Below are positions 1 through 10,200 of a DNA stretch of 64,000 bases, one piece after another (the stretch's first letter is position 1; every line of letters starts with the position of its first letter). This stretch comes from Nematopogon swammerdamellus (lineage: Eukaryota; Arthropoda; Insecta; Lepidoptera; Adelidae), in the NCBI GenBank assembly GCA_946902875.1, contig OX336340.1, positions 25,745,566-25,809,565 on the forward strand. The letters run 5' to 3'. The notes below the pieces were generated by a model, which worked only from the letters and a program-made list of their open reading frames with translations, was not told the DNA's origin and searched no databases. The position numbers and the translations under genes are program-made.

Positions 1-1472
1 TTTGATATACTAGGTGAGTGATAGAGTGCAAATATTATATGATTTTCTTTACAGCGACATCTTGCGGCGGTCCGTCGATCTAGAATTCTGGAAACGAATG
101 ATCTTCATGATATAACTTACGTTTTACTTACGTGCAGCGCTCGCTGTAACACAGATGGCGTTGTATACACAGCTACTCTATATAACTTATGGCAAAGTAC
201 CTTACGGAAAATTTGCTTTTCCTTAGATAATTATTCAATATGGATTTTTCTTTCCATATTGACTTTTTACATTATTCTGAAGATTTTTGATATTGCATCT
301 CTCCCCGTGCATATCGTAAAAAGCGACTAAGGGATAAGGACAAGATACCGTGAATAAGGAAAACCTGGCGCGGTCCTTCCACCGAGTCATGCAGCAGGTG
401 GGTCTTCGTGCCTTACTTGCTGCTGGTTACTTATCTTGTCCTAATACTTTGCTAAATGTGGTGGTCGGTGTTGTGCTGTAATTTACAGGAGTACTTGCAG
501 CACAACACCGACTACTCTGCTTACGCCGATTGTGGGGATACATCGTGTGGTATGTAAGTAGTATTTTCGATAATATAGTCTTACGTAAAGTAATACATAG
601 CTTCACATTTAGCTCATAGATACGCCTACGCGTTTCGGGTGCACTCGCCTTTTGAACTTTTCCGACGGTAAATGCGACTAGGGGCAATCTTGCCTTCTAT
701 TTAGATATCTTAGATAGATAGAAGGTAAGATTGATCCTTTAACTCATATATGCTCCATGATAAGTACTGTCGTCGCCTCGTGTTATTAAAATGTCGTTCA
801 AGGAACCAATTATTAAATTAATTTTGTGTCAACATTCCAATTTTTTTTGTGTGACTTTGTTGTCCGTTCGTCCATCTGTCCGTCTGTCTCACCGTCTGCC
901 TGCACGGCACAACCCTCAACTTCTAAACGCCTAGTAAGTTCGAGAACATTGTATGTAATTATGTACGAAAATATAATATAACTCTCTAACTAACACACAA
1001 ATATCCCATAGAAATTAAAGGTAATGTATAGAAAAAGTTGTGGTTAATTTTTTAAGCAAATTTTTTGAGTCCTGGATTCCTACACACAGGCAGTAAATTC
1101 ACGCTTCACGTATTTTTTTATCTCAAGAATTTAGAGAAAACGGGCATAAAAAATAATCTAAAAATAATTTTCCACTCTTCTTCGTTTCAAGTATTAATTA
1201 AAAAAACGCTTGTAAATGATCTGTGCAAAATAGATGAGCAAGAATTCGAGAAAAGTTTTGTATTCTAGGGAAGAAGAAAGATATTATTTTCGGACTCTCT
1301 GATCACTTTCACTTTCTCCAAATGTTATGTAAGAATCGACTAAATGACGGCGTCCGTCTTAACATTTTCAATATTATAATAGTGACTGAGCGGTCGGCGG
1401 ACTAGACGTATCCACAAAGAATGTCCAGAGTCATCGGCTAGTACCATAGAGATACACGTGTCTAAAAACGAC
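1..1472. other. Noncoding DNA with one SINE-like repeat
   Basis: AT-rich sequence with no supportable gene. Its only recognisable content is the SINE-like segment at 295-520, listed separately. The few ORFs are short, lack domains and have intron-like composition. Confidence 0.5.
295..520 (+). repeat. SINE-like repeat, family B (CTCCCCGTGCAT...GACTAAGGGATA type)
   Basis: The segment starts with 'gcatctctccccgtgcat', runs through 'gcgactaagggataag' and 'gacaagat', and ends near a 15-bp inverted repeat 'gtcggtgttgtgctg' / 'cagcacaacaccgac'. The same blocks occur inverted at 30895-31135, and its first part precedes the tRNA/5S SINE head at 13998. Recurrence on both strands shows it is an interspersed repeat. 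The exact class is inferred. Confidence 0.6.
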
Positions 1473-1750
1473 TAGAATTGCTCCAAGCGCACTGGACAGG
1501 AATTGAATACCTATGTATACACACTGGACTTGCCATGGATGCGTACCAATCGGTTCTGCAGACCTTCCTCCATAGGACCTGTAAACTATGGAACGCTCTC
1601 CCTGCCTATTATATTTCCCTCAAGTACAATCTCGGGTGCTTCAAGAGGGGCGTGCCTAGGCAGGCATAACTTGTCAGTCCTGGATGACATTCGAACCCCC
1701 CTCATACGACCGAATGCCCATGGGCGTCGTTGCGACACCTATGGGATCGC
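1473..1750 (+). mobile_element. LINE (Jockey-like) 3'-end relic
   Basis: Translation gives fragments such as 'CKLWNALPAYYISLKYN', the C-terminal tail typical of Jockey-like reverse transcriptase ORFs. It matches the longer copy at 42135-42650 and the relic at 53765-53960. Stops and frame changes are present, so the copy is dead. It is 5'-truncated, as non-LTR insertions usually are. Confidence 0.65.
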
Positions 1751-4449
1751 GCCAAATCTGGGCAGAACATGCCGATATGTTGGTATGCTCTCAATAGTTG
1801 TTAGATTTCCACACGCTATAGCTGAGTGACCGCGTAGCACTGTGCGCGCGCACAAGTAAATTGTTAGGAATTTTCGGCGACACCACGTTCCATAAAGAGC
1901 GCTGTTGATTGATGGCCCATCTAGCCATTATATTATTTAAATATCTATGGCTTTATGGAATAGTATGAACACTGTAGACAAAGCACCACAAAAGGTTTCG
2001 TCAGCATCAGAAAGTGCTGCCATAACCGATGATGAGAAAGCGAAAACTGCGGTGCGGCTGCGGCGGGAGAGATGATGAGGTCGATAATAGTTTGCACGAG
2101 GAGGCGGCATTCAGCACTTTCTTCTTGATTGCGATATTGTTTCCTCCTTGTGTTGCCCCACCCTGCTACTTGTAAAAATCAACATGGTAAGTACCTATAT
2201 ACGAGTATATAGTTCCATCTGATTTTTCATGATTTTCCGGACCGTGTGGGTTCGGTACAAAGAATAATCCCATTGCATCTTCCTTGTTTTTTTATGAAAA
2301 CAGCATGAGCGGTTGTGCCGAGGGTCCTATGGTCGAGAGAGCCAAATTCACCTCACCTCGCAATACCACGCTCAGTGAGGCGCCATACCAGCAGACACGC
2401 GGACTGTGCTGGGCTGTCTGTTTAGTCTATTGAAACTACTTTTGAAGACTCCAGGTTAGAGGATTCTGGAATCACACTCGCTAGAAGACAGTTCCACACT
2501 CTAGAGGTACGACAAAGGAACGATTTTGAGAAACGACGTCTGCGACGAGTGCTGCTGAGAATAAGGGATGCTAGTCCGTCGAAGCAGCGCCCGTGATATA
2601 TGTAATTCCTATAGAACAGACTAAGCGTACCTACTCACAATACATCTGCGACCCAGAGACTCTAGCTAGATCATCCCTATGTTTCGAGTCACCAAGAAGA
2701 TAGATGACTCGGCGCTATATCGAATCGTGCCAGCAGATATTGGGAACCGCTTTCCCAGATGTCACCGGCCACTGTGCTCTGCACAACAGGGATAGTTGTG
2801 CCGATGAGAAGAGCCGCCTATTCCGGAAAAGTGTTCCTAATGTTTTGGAAGCGGACGGACTTAATGATTTGCCGAAAACTTACATCTTTGGAAATGTTGG
2901 TGTTCAGTTAGTCCAGGCGCTCGGAGACAGGCGCGAAGATTAATGGGAAGGCAACTAAGGAATAGAACAAGATGCCGCTCTATGGACGCCAGGTTAGCTA
3001 CTTGGCACTTTGGCACGGTTCTTTCACCAGTCTTTCACCGAGCAATTAGGTAAGTCATCGTGTGTTGCAAGCAACAAGCTTGATGGTTTTCTTGTACTTT
3101 TTTTTATGGAACCTGACATGACAGATTTTTTTAAATCGGATGAGTATTTTCCGACATTACCTCCTACACCCAAACTTACAAACTTACAAAGTTTACCTCT
3201 TTATAATATTAGTGTAGAAGTGAAGATAAGAAGGGAAGGAAAATACAGTTTCAAGTGGAATCCGATCCACGCCAGATTTTGTTTCCCTGATTAGAATATT
3301 CTCGTACATATTGTGTTAGTTATTCATCGCTGATATTTTATCACTTATATTTAATATTATCAGTTACAACCATTACAACGCAACGAAAGAACGGAACACT
3401 ATGTACGAGCGTACAGCAAGCTCGCTGTGCCGAATTTAAATTAAAATTAAATTTCAGAATATTCAAAATGTTCGTACATTAACAATTTATTCGAAAACAC
3501 TTTATAATAATTTAACTTTTACAACAATTTTCATTGTGAAAATATCAATAGCAACATTCCCGAACACGGGAGAACTGTGTGTAGTGGAGAAGATGTGCCG
3601 GCTGATGAGATGAGAGTGGGTGCCGCGCTGCACATGCGAGCGGTGCTACCACTCACCAGACTCCGTTCAACTGCACTGTACACTGCGATGTTATTCATAT
3701 CTTTCTTTATTTACACACATGACCTCCTAGTCGATGATGAGTTGTTCTGGAGTAAGGTTAGGGAGTATCCGCAAGGATTGTGACCGTGCGCGTAGATGTT
3801 GGCGATGACCACTTTGTCAATGATGAGTTGTTCCGGATGGAGGAGCTGCCGACAGGTAGTAGATGGAAGTGGTGACAAAGAGCTGCCAGCAGGTGGTAGG
3901 AGGCAGAGGTGCTGAAGGTCATGTCGACTGGCATTAGTCCGACAGGCTGGAACCCGTACTTGAGGCAGTACAGCTCCCGGCAAGCATTGCTCTGCAGGCC
4001 AGCTTACCCCACGTGAATAGTGATACAATTAAATATTTCTTGACAAATTATGTTCCAGCAATTTTCATTTTTCCAATCTTCGACAGTAATAATTATGGTA
4101 ATGAAATGACAGAAGAAGTGTCCGACATTCCTCATGTTTTTTACATTTTCAAATATTTCAAACTAATCATGGATAAAGGTATGTTTGTTACAGAACCCCG
4201 TCTTCCCCTGCAAAAAAAAAAATCCATTTTTTTTGTCCAATCTCCACAGTAATGAATGACAGAAGTAGTGTCTGACATTCCTTATGTTTTTTTTTAACTT
4301 TTTCAAATATCTCAAACTAACAATAGATACATATAAAGGTAGGTATGTTTGTTACAGTGGCACCTAAATGCCAATCCCTGAAAATAATCTTGCTCTACAA
4401 CGAAAATTTCTCTTTATTTTCGGTTTTACATCTACATTACCTTATTGTT
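1751..4449. other. Noncoding stretch, no recognised gene
   Basis: No ORF here has a recognisable domain. Two imperfect copies of a segment containing 'gtatgtttgttacag' lie at about 4080-4240 and 4250-4370. The piece at 3711-4028 is open on the - strand but matches nothing I recognise. Confidence 0.4.
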
Positions 4450-4495
4450 AAAGAGTTTGTATTACGTCGCTGCGGCGACGTAATACAAACTCTTT
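4450..4495. repeat. Perfect 21-bp inverted repeat with 4-nt loop
   Basis: The left arm 4450-4470 ends in 'attacgtcgc', the loop is 4471-4474 and the right arm 4475-4495 begins with 'gcgacgtaat'. The arms are exactly complementary. The CGTCGC/GCGACG core resembles the hairpins at 8727 and 10050. Confidence 0.85.
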
Positions 4496-4834
4496 GCTTA
4501 TTGTATATAGCACCGGAATAGTGGCTGCTCCTAAATATCAGTCGAACGAAGATAATCAGACATATAGAATAACATATCTTCTCGCAACACCACCGTGCGG
4601 CGCCTCGTCAGCTGTGAGGAGGACAAAAACGGCAATTTGTTCGCAAGTCTTTTGAGGTCGCCCAGGTCATAGGAGTCGGGACAGGAAACACGATTACCTG
4701 AAGAACATTTCATATTTTTGCGGTAAGACCCACTACGATTTTGAGAAGCTGTGCGTTCGTAGATGCCAGCCTCGTAGTGAGGTTTTTTTTATGTAATCCT
4801 CTATGGGTGGCTGAGTCAGAGGGACCAGAGCGGA

Positions 4835-5160
4835 GCACGTGCTCCGGCCAGCCAATATGACCTCCGAGAATGTAGGTAACATACCGGAGACTTCCCTTTG
4901 GATTGCTGGCTATACTGAACTAGAGAACACACCCAAGGGTGTTATGCGGCCATCTTACATCCAGTACGGTGGTACCATCTCATCTAGTAATGAACAAGGG
5001 AAGGGACCTACAGTTTTACACCGGTTCCGAAAGGTGAAGCACCAGGTAGGTATGCACGTAAATTTTTCTGTGTAAAAAAAACTTTGGTAAACGCCGACCG
5101 GATTCGAATCTCGGACCTCGATGCCAACGACCAGACCACTCGACCACCCTCCGCTTGATG
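4835..5160 (-). mobile_element. tRNA-derived SINE, family C
   Basis: On the - strand the head at about 5091-5153 has a tRNA A-box-like 'gtggtcgagtgg' and a B-box-like 'gattcgaatcc'. The body continues through 'ccatcttacatccagtac' and 'gattgctggctatactg' (+ strand wording). Related copies lie at 7445-7745 and 46475-46850, in the same orientation. Confidence 0.75.
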
Positions 5161-5883
5161 GAAGCTGTCGACTGCCAGAAGTGTGTCGCCGCCCCCGCGC
5201 ACCGCACCACGCTCCGCAGTGTAGCCACGCCACGTCTCGTTGCGGTCTGTCTAGTTGGTTCCTAGATGAGTAATGATCCGAGCTCCGCGGAGATCTACGT
5301 TCAGCAAACGATCAATGCTGTCGATGTGTGTAAAGTCATTGGTCGAATGTAAAGGAAACTCTTGCGGTTGACCGCTGACCTTACATTCAACTTTTTAATG
5401 GTATGTTCGACAATGAACGGTTGACGCAAATTTTCTCTAACGTTCGTCTGCGATTCAGTGTAGCCGGCATTCAATAGGAATCTCTGATGTGACATAGTAG
5501 GTATTATATAGAGATCGTCAGTCAGTCAGTCAGCGTTTATGTGTTCACTTTTTCTCAAATTTTTCTTTCAACGTTTCTAATCCACTGATTGCCTCCGACA
5601 TACTTAATGCCATAAAGATGGTAGAAATTTGAACATCGTCCTTGAAGTTAGCGCGGGTATAAGAGTCGAATAAACGCACACACCATTGTACCAATTTGTA
5701 GGACTGATAATGCATCGTGCGTGTACCAGAGGAGACGTGCGCCTACTACTTCACCAGAGTCACACAATTCATTTAATTCTAGAGACGTGCGCGTCAGAGT
5801 CGAAGGTTGCAAGCATACATCATTCAAATTCAAATGAGTTTATTTCATGTTTCACGTGTTACGTTTTGTTATTTATTACATAA
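5161..5883. other. Noncoding stretch
   Basis: No supportable gene. There is a short run of the tetramer 'gtca' at about 5517-5532. Otherwise nothing is recognised. Confidence 0.4.
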
Positions 5884-6097
5884 CTAGCTGTGCCCGCGGC
5901 TCCGCCCGCTCTCATATTTCACTTCACTGCTAACCTCATAAGCTATTTAGCGTGATAGTAAGTAGCCTATAGTTGATGGGAAGAATCAAGCTATCCGTAG
6001 AATTTTGTTTTATTAAAATCGGTTCAGTGGTTCTCGAGTTATAAGCGGACAGACAGACACTCAGACAGAAAGCAGACGTTGGATTTTATTATAGGTA
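5884..6097 (+). repeat. Interspersed repeat, GTGCCCGCGGC family (H), with AAGG tail
   Basis: It starts 'ctagctgtgcccgcggctcc', contains 'ggttcagtggttctcgagtt', and ends 'ttggattttattatagg', followed by an (AAGG)n run to about 6117. Two inverted copies lie in tandem at 18019-18446, the first flanked by the complementary (CCTT)n run. The type is common in Lepidoptera; whether it is a LINE 3' end or another class is not settled here. Confidence 0.7.
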
Positions 6098-6299
6098 AGG
6101 AAGGAAGGAAGGAAGGATGAAACAAGGAAGCTGGTTGTGTTTAACACCCTGTTGCGCTTCTGAATGCGCGTTTATCTAATGAAATACGTTCTTCTTCATT
6201 AGCAACCAATTTGCTTATTCAAACAATTACATTCGGACTTATCACTCGAGAGGATACGATGTGACCAAGAGAAAGTTTTCAATAATCAATAGTTACCTC

Positions 6300-6855
6300 C
6301 GAGTATGTTCGGCTGCTGCCGCGGCGCCGGCAGGTGGCCCGCGAGAGAAATTATGACGAGAAACGTGCACATACGGAGCTGCGCATCGATGCAGCCGCGG
6401 CGGACGGTGTGTGGTGTGTGGTGGGTGGGGTGGTGGGGTGGTGGGGTGGGTGGTGCGGCGGAGGAGGCACACACCACGCAGGCATCTCTGGCTCCGCGCT
6501 GCGACACTCGCCACCGGCCTCCTCTTGGGCGCGCACCGCACGTATCTTCCGCGCGCTAATCTCACACGAAGGATCAACGAGTGCAAAAGTTTCTTGAAAT
6601 TTATTCGAATCGGTGGAAGGAAGGGAAATAATTAGTCGATTCTCGCCCCGGACAGGCGGGTGCGGACGAGTCGGTCGACGCGGAGGTCGCGCGCACACGG
6701 AGCTTTGGTGTAGCTTCCGATCGCCGGGACTCCGGCTGCGACATAAATCTTAGGGTGATGCCGCGTAAAACGCGCTTTAGTCGTTAGCGTTAGGTAGATC
6801 GCGTTGAATTTCGCTCGGTTATGTGCGGGAGTAGTGTGTGAGACTCAGCGGCAGC
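6300..6855 (+). promoter_or_regulatory. GC-rich 5' flank and 5'UTR of the Spaetzle-like gene (candidate promoter)
   Basis: Base composition changes abruptly from AT-rich to GC/CpG-rich just upstream of exon 1. A G-run cluster lies at about 6411-6468. No clear TATA box or unique initiator could be assigned, so the transcription start is unknown. The role is inferred only from position and composition. Confidence 0.4.
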
Positions 6856-7293
6856 ATGTGGAGGTTGAGGCTGGTGGCGGCGGTGGTGGTGGCGGCGGCG
6901 GTGGCGCGGCTGCCGCCCGCCAGCGCCGGGGACGATCTGCGCGACTTCGACTTCTCGGCGGAGGAGGAGGAGCGGGAGACGCTGGTGGCGCAGGAGTCGC
7001 GCGCGGTCATCGAGCCGGCGCCGGGCGGCGTCACCAACTCGCACCGGCCGCAGTACAGCGTGGACTCGTACGCGCGCCGCGGGGAGGAGGACAGGGGCCG
7101 GGCGAGCGAGGTGCGGCTGCGCGAGGCGGTGGTGCGCGCGCTGGAGCGCAAGGAGCACGCGCGCAAGTTCGCGCAGGTGCTGCCGATCGTGCGCGCCATG
7201 TCCAGCTCGCAGCGCGGCGCGCTCGCCGCCCTCGTGGCCGGCCAGCTGGCGGCGCCGGCGCTCTCGCACCGCCGCGCCCTCACACTGCACCAG
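6856..7293 (+). CDS. Spaetzle-like exon 1: signal peptide and start of pro-region
   Basis: ATG at 6856 is the first Met before a hydrophobic core ('VAAVVVAAAVA') and a likely signal-peptidase site after Ala24 ('PPASA'). The upstream in-frame GTG at 6838 would only add residues ahead of a good signal peptide, so ATG is preferred. The exon gives 146 whole codons and ends at 'caccag' before the donor 'gtacac' (phase 0). An acidic stretch (about residues 25-45) and a basic helix-prone segment follow. Confidence 0.85.
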
Positions 7294-10200
7294 GTACACA
7301 CCACTACACCCCCACATCGAACCATATTAAACTGATGCTATCGATCGACGTCCGATTGTGCTATTAAGCACACCCGGGCACGATTAGAACTTGGTTGAAT
7401 GACCGGTTCGATCGTTGAGGCTGGCCGTCATGTAATGTTTGAGATCTGTGAATTTTTTGATTGCTGGCTATACTGGACTAGAGGAGAGCACAACCGAGGC
7501 TGCTGTGCGGTCACCTTACATCCATTACGGTGTGGTACCAACCCAGTTCGTTCCAATTTGAACCTACCACCGACCTAGTCACAGATTACTTAATTGCTAC
7601 AGTTTTACACCGGTTACGAACGGTGAAGCAGCAGGTGTAGGTATGCACGTACATTTTACCGTCAGAATAAACTCACTGGCACACGCCGAGCGGATGTGAA
7701 ACTGGAACCTGCCGACGCGACGCCCGGACCACTCGGCGACGAGGTCGATGTCCGAACATATTTGATAAACAACACTTTATAAAACCTGACTACTAAAAAT
7801 GAAGGAAATAACAAGGATCGTTAATCTTGAAGAGCAGTAGAACATTTTAAGCTTTTAAGCAAATACCTCAATGTTAAATCGGTTCACCTCTATTCCAGTG
7901 TAGCCAGCAATCAAACAATTCACACATATGAAATTGTTTGATTGCTGGAGGTGAGGATGATTGGATTGAACATTACATGATCTTACATGAACGCAAAATA
8001 AAAAAAAATCATAACGCCCAAAAGTTTCACTTTTTTCCAAAAATTCTAAAACGCAACCCCAGATATTGAGTCAAACTACAATGTAAAATATAAATTAGAA
8101 ATATGTTTAAAAGTGCCCTTTTTAAACCCCTAAGAACGGCTATTTTAAGCGGTTTTTTGCGATTTTCTCAAATCTCTAACTTTTTAAATATTTTTTTTAC
8201 CATCTTTAGCCCTCGTCGATACGCGTCAATTGACACCCTTAGCTACCCGTAGCCTTAAAACTCACGACACCAGGGCGAATTTGCACTCTCGCTGGAAATC
8301 GGCGACTTTACGAAGCGATCGATAAGATATTTTCAATGTCAAATGTCTCCGGTATTGCACCTTCTCGGAGGTGATATTGGCTAGTCGGAGCATGTGCTTT
8401 GGCCCCTCTGAATCAGCCATCCATACTGGATTACATTGAAATCGTGCACACGCTGCTGATTACCCTCCATTTGGCTTCGCTGTACTTGGGTAAAAATTCA
8501 CAGATCTCGTGCATTACACGACCTTCGAGGTACATTGAAAATGAACTCAGCAAAATAAAAAAAAGGATTACATTTACATATTTTTTATTATTTTTCAAAA
8601 ACACAAGCAGCTTAAAAAATGTAAACTAAAATTTAGACAAAAAAAGAGATAACCTTGACATTACGTCTAACTAAAGTAACAAATTAATAAATATCAAATA
8701 CAAAAATATTATATAGGTTAGGTTAGAAGATGCGTCGCTACGCGACGCATCTTCTCCTAACCTAACCTAACCTAAATATTATTTTATATCCTTTATTTCA
8801 CATTTTTAAATACATTTACATTAATTTTACATATATTATAACTATAAAAAGTAATAAAAATACACAAAATTAATACAAACAAATAAAAATGGTAATACCG
8901 CCGGCGGCGGGAGGCAAGCCTCTAAGCACACCGGCGGGTGCAGGCCGTGGCTACGGAGCTCTCCGAGACGACGCGAGGCAAGCTACGAGCGATAGGTGGT
9001 GGTACTAGACACGTAGGCCACCACCACCCCCATCTCGGAGAGCTCCGTATCCGCCGGACTGCACGGCGACGTCGTCGCGCAGCTCTCTTAAACGTCTCCT
9101 TCTTCGCGCGCGCGTCGCCTTTTGGGTGCACTACACCACCGGTAGCGGGGGCACTAGACGGGACGCGAGGTCCCGATGACCCCAAGCTGACCGATGGTGG
9201 ACGTCGCCCTCGCCGTAGTTGTTGTGGCTCGGGCGACGTCAACGCTCCATTTCATCGTCGATGGAATACACCGGCGGCGTGGAGCTGGGTGGTGGGGTGT
9301 GCATGTGGTACGAAGAACGGCGGCCCTTGTGTTGGACGACCCAGGTTCGGGGAGGCCGGGCGACACGGTGGGCGGAGGCAGTGCTGCTGCGGGCGAGCGG
9401 ATGCGTTGGCGGCGGCGGCTGCGTCGAAATCGAGCGCGGCGGCGGCGGCCGATCTTCGCCGCAGAGCCCTCTCCATCACGCGTGTCGCGTCCCGAGTGGT
9501 CTGCAGCCGCTTCTGTCACCAGACATGTCTGTTCCGTCCGAGGACGCCGAGCGCCGGCGCGGCGGTGGTGATGCCGGCACGGTGCCTCCAACCGTGCGAG
9601 CCGCTGCGCCGCTGGAGATGGGTCCACACGTGGCGGAAGCTCGATTTGGTTGTCTCAGACAAGAACTTTTAAAAAATTTGTACAAGAGAAAATTTTTCAA
9701 ACATGTCAGTTTGACAGCTCTTTTTCTTCTTTTTCTTTTTTATATTATTATTATTTTATTTTTATATTTTGTTAATATTATATTTATATGTAAAAATCTT
9801 ACACTTTAATGCTACTACTCAGATTAGTCCGCGCCCGCACATACCTCCCGCGGTATTCAAAATTCTGCCGCATAAAGGATAAGCTGCAGCCTAGACCGTG
9901 AGAGATAGCGAGGTCCCGTTTTTTGCAAATTGCAGCTTAAAAAATGTAAACTAAAATTTAGACAAAAAAAGAGATAACCTTGACATTACGTCTAACTAAA
10001 GTAACAAATTAATAAATATCAAATATAAAAATATTATATAGGTTAGGTTAGAAGATGCGTCGCTACGCGACGCATCTTCTCCTAACCTAACCTAACCTAA
10101 ATATTATTTTATATTATTATTATTTTATTTTTATATTTTGTTAATATTATATTTATATGTAAAAATCTTACACTTTAATGCTACTACTCAGATTAGTCCG

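Noticed and set aside
2704..2943. 79-codon ORF
   Set aside because: No recognisable domain, no splice context, repeat-rich surroundings.
3711..4028. 105-codon - strand ORF with Cys-rich text
   Set aside because: Considered as a host exon, but no family match and no phase-consistent partner exon could be found.
6293..6698. Several overlapping ORFs on both strands
   Set aside because: All arise from GC-rich, stop-poor sequence upstream of exon 1; no domain, no splice logic, Pro/His/Arg-rich composition.
6790..7367. Alternative frames and antisense ORFs over exon 1
   Set aside because: The frame with signal peptide and a donor in matching phase explains the region; the others are shadows of high GC content.
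8713..8779. Interstitial telomere
   Set aside because: Only 2 and 4 TTAGG-type units; too short, and part of a duplicated repeat.
8938..9672. 244-codon + strand ORF
   Set aside because: Lies in the GC-rich LINE remnant, which matches a - strand element at 44.6 kb; composition-driven and without domains.
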